This document shows, one piece after another, positions 43,794 to 52,950 of a DNA stretch of 64,000 bases. The position numbers and the translations under genes are program-made. Each line of letters starts with the position of its first letter. Positions within the stretch are counted from its first letter, which is position 1. The notes under the pieces are model-generated. The model was not told the DNA's origin and did no database searches. It saw nothing but the letters and a program-made list of their open reading frames with translations. Source of the DNA: Symsagittifera roscoffensis. Its lineage: Eukaryota > Xenacoelomorpha > Acoela > Convolutidae. The stretch covers positions 8,592,539-8,656,538 of the forward strand of contig NC_087070.1 in assembly GCF_963678635.1 (NCBI RefSeq), read 5' to 3'.

Positions 43794-44680
43794 TGTGCCA
43801 GTCGGTCATGTCTGGGGGTTTGACCTTGAGAAATACGCAATTTTGGAGTGAAATTTTAATTTTGCAAAATTCGAATTGAGCATGTCATGCTCAGTTTTCT
43901 CGAACCAACTGAAAATGAAAAAGTCAGAAATCAGAACACCCGAATTAACAAGAGCGGGAAACTACTCAAGAAAAAGGCAGGAAATTGCTGTTCGCAATTT
44001 CTCGATACGAAATATCAAGAGAGTAGAGCTGTCTTATCCCGAAAACAGGAGAAAACAACATTGACTTGAGGAAGGATCACTATTCGAATGGAATAGTGTG
44101 GACCTTCAACGGAATAGAGGACTACTCGAGTGTCCTAATGGTCCAAACGAAAACTTCAATTCTTGAGACAGAACTTACTTTCGTTATTGAAACTAATTGG
44201 CCTTAAAACTTATTTAGTTATATTAGTTAATTCTCAAGCTGCTCATCTTTAACTCACTCCTCACACTCAAGTGCGTCGATATGTAAGTTCCAATTTAAAT
44301 TTCTCGAGTGCATTTTATGATAGTTATGTTGAGATAAGGCGAGTTTTAGGTTGATCCATCTGAAATGGATCAAAGTTCCACTGTCCAATAAAAAGTAACT
44401 AAGCGGATGGTTCCGACCCGGTTTTTAATGGCGTTCATGTATTTTGGGTATTCCGAGACCTAAGTATGGGGACGTTTCTATTTCTAGAGTGGGGGGGTAT
44501 TTTGGTAGTGGCCTTTAAGCTGTAATGGGTTCCAGTCTCCTGTCGCAAGCGAACCGAATTGGCTCCGACCGTTCTTGAGGCGGAAAAACACAAGAGATAG
44601 TGTCCCTGACTCTTGAGCCAATGGTTATAGGGCCTATTTTTCTTAAGCCTCATATGTGACTAAAGTAGGCGACTGTTACA
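43794..44680 (+). repeat. 3' LTR of giant retrotransposon
   Basis: 887 bp, the same length as the 5' LTR and about 99.4% identical by eye. AATAAA at about 44387-44392 would serve polyadenylation. Confidence 0.95.
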
Positions 44681-44859
44681 AATATTCAGTAGAAGAAGAA
44701 GAAAGAACAACTGAATTACTATACAGTAAAAAGCCGAGGCATCAGTATAGCAAAGTGTAAATAATAAAGTTGGTTTAAATTCATTGGTTACATCAAACAA
44801 AAACACAACATCAGAAAACAAGCAATAAACAAAACAAAACAAGTTCGGTTACAGTTCAG

Positions 44860-45200
44860 AAATTGAAGAAATTTTTGCTAAAAAGTAAATTTCAAACGTT
44901 TTCGCAACTATGTGCATCGTCAGGATTTTTACAATAAACTACTCTAAATGACGATAAAACATCAATTTACAAATGTTATTTACAATAAATCACATACAAT
45001 TTGGTTCTAAACCATCATGATAAAAAATTAGCCAATCACAGTTGACCTCTAAATTACTATTAAGATTAAAATACTTTTAACCTCTAAAATTAATTAAACA
45101 TTTTAAAATTAATTTGTCTGGAAGTTTCTGAGTCATAATTTCGATTTAGACATGTACGTTTTGAATAAAAAACCAAAAATATTTTGGGACTAAATTTTCA
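44860..45200 (-). repeat. Pseudo-LTR, 3' copy
   Basis: Identical by eye over 341 bp to 48683-49023. It overlaps the last few codons of the RT/endonuclease ORF. Confidence 0.92.
44885..44932 (-). ncRNA. Hammerhead-ribozyme-like motif (3' pseudo-LTR)
   Basis: On the minus strand the core reads CTGACGA ... GAAA, the conserved hammerhead boxes. Stem I is GTAAAAATC paired with GAAATTTAC, seven of nine pairs around a 2x2 internal loop, as expected for type I. Stem II is a short GCA/TGC hairpin with one unpaired base. Stem III is the self-complementary AACGTT, which could pair in a dimer. Penelope-like elements are known to carry such motifs. Activity cannot be judged. Confidence 0.6.
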
Positions 45201-47827
45201 GTGTTAACTCCCTGCTCCTAAACTCATCGCGCGTGTTCAAGCCCGGTTTCTCTTTCCTGATATGTATTGCCTCTAGTGTTAGCAATTTTGTTTGGTTGTT
45301 TGACCTATCTATAATTTCCCAACTAAGATCTGCGCTATTTCCCTCAAGTTGGCATTGCTGAAGGTGGAGGCCTACCGGTGAGTCTGCTTTCCTATGTTCC
45401 TCAATTCTAGTGGTCAAATGTCGAACAGTTTGTCCGACATAGGTGGAAGTGCATCCACTACATGACAGTTTATAAACCACTCTTGACTTGAGGTCATTAG
45501 AAAATGCTGACTTCAGTGATGGTAAACATGATTGTAGTTTTCTTGTGGTGAAAACCACTTGAACGTTCGTTAATTTTCGTAACCTGTTAGCAAAATATTG
45601 GCTCTGGTTACCTCTATATTGCACCATCAGCATTGGGGGCTTTTCATCCTTTGGTGATTGAACTGACAAACCCCTGTCACTATCCAGGGGCTTGCCTTTA
45701 CCCTCGATGATCTTGCACAAGGCGTCTGAAGCCACCTTTGCGGACCAATTTTCAGGGTACTGATTTGTCAGCCATTGCGCCCTATTAGTTTCCATAGCCT
45801 TATCAAATTGCTCCCAGCTAGATGTACTCCTAAAAACCCTGTGTACAGTGCCTTGGATAACACTACGCTTATACTGAGTTGGGGCGCAGCTTCTATAGTT
45901 CAGTATAGTCCCTGTATCTGTTGGTTTTTGATACCAACTGCAAGTTACACGCCTATCCTGCGATATATTTATGTTCAAATCCAGGAACGGAAAATTCCCC
46001 TCCGAATTAGTTTTCTCTAGAGTGAACTGCAAATTTGGATGAAGAGAATTGGCGGCATCGAGAAGACAACTCGGCTCCCCTCTGACTGTTCTAACAATGT
46101 CATCCACATACCTGAGGAACAATTTCACCTGGGGAGTATCCTTCTCCTTGTTCTTAGCTCGGCAGCAGCTTTCACAGTACCAGACTATCTCGGTTATTGA
46201 TGCGTATACGTCATCGGATATTTTTCCGCATTTTAGATGATACCAGTTTCGGCAACTCTCGCATTCAACCCCCTTTGATCTATATGTGACTTTCCTGCTG
46301 CAACATGGGCACAAGCCGTTTTTGTCATTAATTTGCTGTACCCCCGTTCCCACCGGTATTTGTTGTCGTAGAGCAAATTCGTATTCTTTCAGCCATAAGT
46401 TTGCCAGAATTACAGCGAGGGACGCTCCCATTGCTAAACCATCAACTTGTACATACCATGAATCATTACACTTGAAATATACTTTGCTGACCGCCATATT
46501 CAAAAGCCTTTTCATGGTTGCTCTTTGAATTTCAGGAGGAGACTCCTGGCTGTACAGCTTCTGTAAAGCAATTTCAATTGCCTCCTTCAGGGGAACGTTG
46601 GTGTACAAACTTTTCACATCAAGAGATATTATGGTTTCATCCGGATCTAGAGCAATGTTTTCTATTTTTTCTCTAGCCTCTTTAGTATTGGTTTCTATAT
46701 TTGCTCCATCGATGTTGTCAAAAAACTTCGCAAGCATTTTGTTAAGATTCTCATACGAGCTGCCGGGAAGTGATAGTACAGGTCGTAGGGGTGTCTCATC
46801 CTTGTGTACCTTAGCTAAACCGTACAAACGGGCGGGTTGCCCCCCTGTTGATCGTATCTTAGAATATAACTGATCACTTATCTCGTCTCTTTTGTTCATG
46901 GCTAGTAACTCTTTGTTAAGTTCTTTCTCAATTTTCAGTATCACCTCATCAGTGGTTGCATCTTTTTTCACAAACTGAGCAGATTGCAACAAGGATTCCA
47001 GCTTTGATTCATATGTTTGTTTCCTCATTATGCAAAAACCAACCCCCTTATCAAAAGGCACAGCCAGCAACCCATTATCTTTGAGATATTTCCTCGTTTT
47101 TTCAACGGCTTTGTCTCTTGGGGTTTGCCGTACGTTTTTTGCATATGCCTTTGCCGCGGCTTCTATTTCACATAACGTTTCACCAGATGTTTTTTTGATT
47201 TTTCAATTGTGAGAGGAAAATGTCGATATCCGCCAAAAAATGTGTTTCGTTAAATTTGTCTCTAATTGGATGCTTGGGGCCCATTGATAGCACTTCATAT
47301 ACCCATTCAGGCAGTTCAATATTATCAAGTACCCTAACTGATCGCTCATTTCTCCCCCCAAGAGGTTTATCTTGTCTCTCGGACAGTTTTTCTAACTTTT
47401 TTCTATGGTTTTCTGATGTTGTCTTTAAGCTTGCCTCAACTTGCCGCCTCACGAATCGGAAAATGGATGCCCACCACTGTTTGTCAATTTCTTTTTGCAC
47501 CAGTGATCTTGCTTTCCTTAGCATCTCCTCGTACCTTTTCCTATCCTCATTTGCCCTAGAAGTTTCAGTCCTTAGTAGTTTCAATTGAAAATTATGCACA
47601 GCTTGGTCCGAAAAAACCCCGTTCTCGGGGACCCTAAACTTCAAAAAGTCCGGTATTAGATCGTTTTTCAGACATTTTCTCAGAAACTGCAGTCTATGTA
47701 CAGATACTTGAACTTTTTTAAAGAATTTTAAATAGTCTAACACAATTTTCCAAGTTAGTTTCCTTTTCAAAATTTGTCTGAGCCAAACAGCAGGCAAAAG
47801 TACTGTGGTCATTGTTTTGCAGGCCAC
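45190..47827 (-). pseudogene. Penelope-like RT with PHD finger and GIY-YIG endonuclease, one frameshift
   Basis: The protein runs from about 47827 to 45190 but changes frame once, at a run of seven A (plus strand near 47193-47199); after the run the open frame is the +1 frame. The N-terminal part (47827-47180) has the PLE pre-RT region, including LSMGPKHPI. RT motifs include RLYGLAKVHK, ISLDVKSLYTNVP, VDGLAMGASLA (46428-46445) and the catalytic RYVDDIV (~46097-46110). Between the last two lies a complete PHD-type zinc finger (about 46150-46320: CPCC, CESCRNWYHLKC, WYCESC). The C terminus is a GIY-YIG endonuclease (45400-45490) with YKLSCSGC, TYVGQT and RIEEH. The ORF has no ATG start; GTG at 47827 is only the frame limit. 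A sequencing error in the homopolymer is possible. Confidence 0.85.
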
Positions 47828-47874
47828 GAGTAATGAAACTCACAAGGCACAAAGCAAAACAAATCACACTCTTC

Positions 47875-48456
47875 TCACCCCTGTCTTTGAAGCGCAGACA
47901 CTTCCTCTGCCCTCAGCTTCTGCTCACGTCTTGCTTTCGCCTTCCTCCTTGTCTGTGATGGTCTCTGTTGTTTGCCCCTGATATTGCCAATCAGCTCTGA
48001 CAGCCTTTCTTTGTGTGCCACTACCAATCGCAGAGATTTCAGCTCCAAATCAGCACTCTGGTGCAGCTTCAAATATTCCTTGAGCTGCTCCGGGTTGTTT
48101 TGCTTGCTCTTGGAGAGTAGTCGTTTTGTAGCTGGAATAATGAGCACCCCTGTGCCGAGAAGCTGACTAAACAAGTCGGGCGTTCCTTCCCTTCTGCAAT
48201 AAACGATCGCCAATATCTGCTGCTTCTTCGTCTTCAAATAGTTTGTCAGTTCCTCGACACCAGCTGGGCGATAGTTGTTTGTTCTGTGGCTGCTAATGGT
48301 GTTGTTCACAACGTCGTGCCACACAACCACTTTTTTCTCCTTCAGTGGACTGTCTTCGAGTAGTCGTCGGAGGTTCTTTCCTTGGTTCAGCAAGTTGTTA
48401 TTAAGGGATAGGCCAGGAATTGCTGTAACAAGGCTCTCGTATTGCTTTTTTCCCCT
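47875..48456 (-). CDS. Upstream ORF of Penelope-like element, unknown function
   Basis: The frame is open from about 48456 to 47875 (roughly 193 codons) with no in-frame ATG. A CAG acceptor-like site near the upstream limit suggests a preceding exon or leader. The N-terminal half contains a conserved-looking core: VVVWHDVVNN, then NYRPAGVEEL, ILAIVYCRREGTPDLF and IPATKRLL. The C-terminal half is highly basic (RPSQTRRKAKARREQK), suggesting nucleic-acid binding. It lies directly upstream of the RT ORF in a different frame, with a 48-bp gap. I do not recognise a named domain. Confidence 0.6.
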   Translation of the reverse strand, partial: RGKKQYESLVTAIPGLSLNNNLLNQGKNLRRLLEDSPLKEKKVVVWHDVVNNTISSHRTNNYRPAGVEELTNYLKTKKQQILAIVYCRREGTPDLFSQLLGTGVLIIPATKRLLSKSKQNNPEQLKEYLKLHQSADLELKSLRLVVAHKERLSELIGNIRGKQQRPSQTRRKAKARREQKLRAEEVSALQRQG

Positions 48457-48610
48457 GTGTTAAGGGTGTTGATGCTGTGGAACAGGGAGCTAGCTGCTAC
48501 AATATGAAACATTTCGGTAACTCAAATAAAAATCGGCCATTTTTTACGTATCGATAAAAAAAAACACTATAAAAATTCTCATTACATTGATGAAAATCAT
48601 TAAAAATTTT

Positions 48611-48642
48611 TATACTGGCCCTTTGTTCTGTGGGCCAGTATA
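48611..48642. repeat. Perfect 11-bp hairpin upstream of PLE ORFs
   Basis: TATACTGGCCC and GGGCCAGTATA are separated by 10 nt. The hairpin lies between the 5' pseudo-LTR and the first ORF, in the likely leader RNA. Confidence 0.8.
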
Positions 48643-48682
48643 AAAGCTCTTCGCTTTTTGGTTTATCACGAATTTACAAGTA

Positions 48683-49023
48683 AAATTGAAGAAATTTTTG
48701 CTAAAAAGTAAATTTCAAACGTTTTCGCAACTATGTGCATCGTCAGGATTTTTACAATAAACTACTCTAAATGACGATAAAACATCAATTTACAAATGTT
48801 ATTTACAATAAATCACATACAATTTGGTTCTAAACCATCATGATAAAAAATTAGCCAATCACAGTTGACCTCTAAATTACTATTAAGATTAAAATACTTT
48901 TAACCTCTAAAATTAATTAAACATTTTAAAATTAATTTGTCTGGAAGTTTCTGAGTCATAATTTCGATTTAGACATGTACGTTTTGAATAAAAAACCAAA
49001 AATATTTTGGGACTAAATTTTCA
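48683..49023 (-). repeat. Pseudo-LTR, 5' copy
   Basis: The second 341-bp copy. It is followed by two short partial repeats of 'attttgggactaaat' (49029-49061), perhaps from tandem insertion of element ends. Confidence 0.92.
48708..48755 (-). ncRNA. Hammerhead-ribozyme-like motif (5' pseudo-LTR)
   Basis: Same sequence and fold as the copy at 44885-44932. In this position it would cleave near the 5' end of the element transcript. Confidence 0.6.
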
Positions 49024-49248
49024 AAATATATTTTGGGACTAAATATTTTGGGACTAAATTTTTAGTTCAGAAATTGGTTGATTAAAATATATGAAGTTAC
49101 GGATACTAAAAAAACATCAGTTTTAAGAATTAGGAACGATCTGGTATTTTATTTTTACAAACAATTTTATAGATAGTCCAAACATACAGCGTATATACAG
49201 AGTGTATACAGATTCTCTTTCAAACAATGTTTGGAAAATTAAACTAAA

Positions 49249-51966
49249 TTAAAACATATAGAACGAGCAAAAACGGAAATCACGCCACGTATTTGTATTT
49301 GTACATATTGGATTGTTTCTCAATTCTTTCACGTAAAATTCTTTCAATTTTTTCTTGAATCCTGTTCTCGATTTTTCTAAATTGCGCAAAATTATGGGCA
49401 GTGAATTCCATTATTTAGAAATCAAATGAAAAAATGATTTTTGTAGAGAAGCGGTTGAACAATGTTTGTCAAAAATAAATTGTTTCGTTCTTTTGGTGAG
49501 CCTATAATTGGCAGTCGGTACTCTCAATGTATTTTGAAAAGCCTTTTTTTTGTTTGTAAGATATTGGTATAAGTATGTTATACACTTTAACTCAATTCTT
49601 TTCTCGATTCCAATGAACGATTTGCTAATGCGAAGAAGGGAAGAAGATTTAAATTTCGATCTGAAGTATGTTCTTTTTAACGCTCAGTTCAACTGTTTCT
49701 CTAGAGATAGCATCAAAGTAGCATTAATTTGTTTGAAAAAAATTGCTGAACAATCTAAATGTGATAAAACAATACAATGAAGCAAGGCAACTAATGATAA
49801 TGTCGGCAGTTGTTGTCCAATTGTATCTATAGCTTTAATCCCTTGTGCCATTTTTTGGAGAATTGTTTTGATTTGATCAGGAAAAGATAAGCTTGAATCA
49901 AGAATAAGGCCTAAATATTTGCATTCTGATTTTTTGGCTACATAATGCCCATTAATTACCTTTGAATCAGTATCTACATTTTTGCTATCATTTTTTTGAC
50001 AAAACGTTATAAATTTCGATTTAGATGCATTCAGATTCAATTGGTTCTCTGCAAAAAATTCCGTTAGATTATTGAGTGATTTTTGCAATCGATTCAGAGC
50101 ATCTTCAGAAATTATAGAAGAGGAAAAAACCATACAGTCGTCAGCATATTGAACTAAAGTACAACCTTCATATAATCGCTCTTGTATGTCATTAACATAT
50201 AAATTGAACAACAACGGACCAAGTACCGTTCCTTGTTGGACACCTCGTTTGATTTCAATCCAGTCTGAAAAGATTCCATTGACGTTTACTCTTTGAATAC
50301 GTTTGCTTAGGAAGCTAGCAATTAAAGCATTTGCTCCATTTGAAAAACCGAGAGAAAGCATTTTTTCAATTAAAACTTCATGCGAAATAGAATCAAAAGC
50401 CCTGGACAGATCTAAGAAAGCTGCATGTACAATTTTTTTTGAATCTATTTGATTTCGAATACTTTCTGTCACACAAACAAGAGCATCTTGTATTGAAATG
50501 TTTTTTTTTCGAAATCTGAAATGAAATGGTGTCATTATTTGAAACTTGTCAAGATGTTCTGTTATTTGGGCATGTAAAATTTTTTCAAAAATTTTAAAAA
50601 AAAAAGCACAAGTTATTGATATTGGCCGATATTTTTTTGCATCCATTGGGTCATCTTTTTTAAACAAAGGGGTTACAGGTGCTTTTTTCAGTTCGATCGG
50701 GAAAATGTTCTCATCTAAGCAAGTATTTATGACAAAAGTTAAATGGGAAAATATAACTGATTGACCGTCAATGATTGCAGGTACGGTACAAGGTCCAAGA
50801 GGTTTTCTAACATTGATTTTTTGAACTATATCAAAACATTGCTTCACTGTAATGTGTTGAAAATGGAAAGGTGCAGATTCAGAGGCAGATTTGTAGTAAT
50901 TCGGAGGCTTTTTAGCGCCGAAAAATTCGCCTAAGTTTGAAAAAATATAATTTAATTGATTGGCAATTTTTTTATCTTGGGTTATCATTTCCTTGAGGGA
51001 ATTTCGTAGATATGTATTTCGATTGTTGCCAGAACATGTACCTCTAACTTGGTTAATATATTTCCATTTTTGTTGGATAGTGCTGAGAAGTGAAAAACAA
51101 TTTTTTGAATAATCGAGTTGTTTACGTCTAATCAATTGGCTCATTCGATCACGTAGAAACTGGTACTTTGACCAATTATTGCTTGTGCTTTGACTGCGAT
51201 ATGATCTGAGTGAATTCTATTTCCTAATCGACAATTGCTGACATTCTGAATCGAACCATTCCGTTTTCAACACATTTTTTGGTTTAAAATTACGACAAAT
51301 TTTTTTTCGATAGGAGCATGTTGCTGAAGAGCACTAGAAAACAAATAAATCATCGTCATCGTCATGTTTTGTGCGTCTCTACATTGATATAAGAGATACC
51401 AAGGAAGAGCGGAGAGTGTATTGCAAAATTCATTTTTCTGATAATTTTTCCTATTGAAAGTCGAAATTATCCTCGGTAAACTTTTGCCGCATTTTAAATC
51501 CGTCAAAATAAATGAAGCAAAACGGTCGGTTTTATAAGGTGTATCAAAACACAATTCAATGCCGTTTGTTTCATAGTCACTGAGTTTTCATAGCCAATTT
51601 GAGTTTTAGTTGAGGAACTAATTCTGGTCTCATCGTTTGGACAAATAACCTTCAATCCATATGGAATAATTATATAATCTAAATTTTCTTTTTCTTTGCT
51701 ATCCAGATATTTATGTTATAATCACTTCGAAGCGTAATTTTATTATAAACTGAAAAAACATTATCTATGTTAAGCGTTAATTGGTCATAAAAATCAATAA
51801 AGTTTGATTTGCTTGGATTATAACACAAATTAACTAACATTTTTTCTTTACTGGAAATGTTAAATGTAGATTTGCACTCAACCCACACTGACTCATATTT
51901 TTCTTTATCGAATAAATTTAAATCAGGCCGTAATTTCGGAGCCAATTTGACTGGTATATATAACAA
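49249..51966 (-). pseudogene. CR1-like ORF2: partial AP endonuclease and reverse transcriptase
   Basis: The RT core (51144-49684) is open, with PVTPLFKKDDPMDAKKYRPIS, AFLDLSRAFDSISH, RGVQQGTVLGPLLFNLYVNDI and the catalytic YADDCMV. A TGA at about 49684 stands where the family has tryptophan; the same frame continues, meets a second stop (ISK*WNSLP, near 49413) and ends at a TAA at 49249-49251. Upstream, endonuclease remnants lie at 51966-51679 (GVLLYIPVKLAP, and RSDYNIN in place of the catalytic GDYN) and 51554-51267. The endonuclease N terminus is missing, because ORF1 ends only ~45 bp away. Several frameshifts separate the pieces. Confidence 0.85.
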
Positions 51967-52011
51967 AACGCCACTAGACTCATAAATTTAAAATTTTTTT
52001 AAAAAATTTTA

Positions 52012-52692
52012 TTATAAATTTAAAAAATTAAAACTTTGCACCAAAATTTCAACACCCCCATCAGAAGGATGCAAACCATCCGAGCTAAGCGCAGCGGTAT
52101 TTTGACAAAAATTTTTGTTTATGTCTAAAATATCCAATTTTACTTCGCCCAAGTTCTTTACATTCCGTACTAATTTAAGAATTTGCTTGTTTAGCTTCTG
52201 TACATTTGGATTAAAATCTTTTCTAAAAGCGCCTAAGGGAGTTACAGTACATAGTGAAATTGTTTCTGGGGAGAATTTATGATTTACGAGATAAATTAGT
52301 TTTTCCAAACTACTCACGGCTTCCTTCGCGTCGAAATAATTTGAGAGGCAGTCATTTATTCCAATTAGCGTAGTTACATGTTTAAAATGTCGCGATTTAC
52401 TGTTTCTCACGCGTTCCAGCAATGCAGAAATTTTGTGCCCACCAAATCCTCTCGCCAACACATTTTCCGATATTTGTTCCCCATTGATTCTGTTAACAAT
52501 TGAGTCTCCCAGTAATAGGCCAGAATATTCTCCTTCTCGTGGTAAAAATAAATGTTTTCGTTGTTGGTCGAATTTTTCTTCTTGAATATTGGTTGCTTGT
52601 ATTTTGATTTCTTGGTTATTCTTGCTTTCTTGGTTATTTTCGCTTCGTTTACAGTACATAAGTTTTTTCGAAAAAATCGTTTGTTGGTTCAT
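52012..52692 (-). CDS. CR1-like ORF1 protein with SGNH esterase domain
   Basis: 226 residues from the ATG at 52692; the frame stays open to 52761 without another ATG. After a basic, Asn/Gln-rich N terminus comes an SGNH-fold hydrolase: YSGLLLGDSIVNR (catalytic Ser), a glycine in RGFGGHKI, LIGINDCLSN (Asn) and SSDGLHPSDGG (Asp and His). An esterase in ORF1 is known for CR1-like elements. The frame is intact although ORF2 has decayed. It may be short of its own N terminus. Confidence 0.8.
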   Translation of the reverse strand: MNQQTIFSKKLMYCKRSENNQESKNNQEIKIQATNIQEEKFDQQRKHLFLPREGEYSGLLLGDSIVNRINGEQISENVLARGFGGHKISALLERVRNSKSRHFKHVTTLIGINDCLSNYFDAKEAVSSLEKLIYLVNHKFSPETISLCTVTPLGAFRKDFNPNVQKLNKQILKLVRNVKNLGEVKLDILDINKNFCQNTAALSSDGLHPSDGGVEILVQSFNFLNL

Positions 52693-52763
52693 TACCGCCA
52701 GGATAAATTGATGACAGACTAAGAAAATATTGGAATGTAAATTTAACCAATATTTACCCAATG

Positions 52764-52950
52764 ATTTCTTTTTCCAGTGAAATTCGAGAATCCCTGGGGC
52801 TTTAACCCGGCTTTTTTTGAATTATTTTGTCGTTTAGATGGGGATGAACACAATTATTTTCAAAAGGCGTCAAGCATTGAACTGACTTTAGTAGAGACGG
52901 TTAAAAACATGTGAAGCAGTTGTTTAGACGCTAGCCAGTCGTTGTGGAAA
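52764..52950. repeat. Fragment of diverged LTR-like repeat, left flank of satellite
   Basis: 'attcgagaatccctggggcttta' resembles 56734-56757. 'gtagagacggttaaaaa...gtttagacgctagccagtcgtt' (about 52888-52943) resembles 59110-59155. Confidence 0.65.

Larger units (their letters stand above)
21886..44680 (+). mobile_element. Giant Ty3-like LTR retrotransposon (22.8 kb)
   Basis: Two 887-bp LTRs beginning TGTGCCAGTC and ending CTGTTACA bound 21 kb of internal sequence. The order is leader with minisatellite, Gag-protease ORF, one in-frame TAG, Pol ORF (RT, RNase H, integrase; the Ty3 gene order), a 494-bp spacer with a 20-bp repeat, and a 2947-residue third ORF. The LTRs differ at about five positions by eye, so the insertion is young, and all three ORFs are intact apart from the TAG. 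The flanks (aacaa before, aatat after) do not form a target duplication. Typical Ty3 elements are 5-8 kb, so this one is exceptionally long, mainly because of ORF3. Confidence 0.93.
44860..49023 (-). mobile_element. Penelope-like element with pseudo-LTRs
   Basis: A 4.2-kb element flanked by 341-bp direct repeats (44860-45200 and 48683-49023) that I could not distinguish by eye. It encodes an RT of Penelope type with a C-terminal GIY-YIG endonuclease, plus an upstream ORF. A 12-bp GTTCAGAAATTG at 44854-44865 and again at 49065-49076 is a plausible target duplication. Direct-repeat ends and embedded hammerhead motifs are typical of this class. Both coding frames are damaged or incomplete, so the copy is probably inactive. 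Confidence 0.88.
49249..52692 (-). mobile_element. CR1-like non-LTR retrotransposon, decayed
   Basis: The order on the minus strand is a small ORF1 with an SGNH esterase domain, a partial endonuclease, an RT and a C-terminal region. This is the CR1-like arrangement. ORF2 is broken by stops, frameshifts and loss of the endonuclease N terminus, so the copy is dead. The true ends are not defined; the 3' end should lie near 49080-49250 and the 5' end near 52760. Confidence 0.85.

Noticed and set aside
47193-47199. Programmed -1 frameshift at A AAA AAC in the PLE ORF
   Set aside because: The heptamer is present in the right phase, but the -1 frame closes within nine codons; the continuing open frame is +1, so an indel is more likely.
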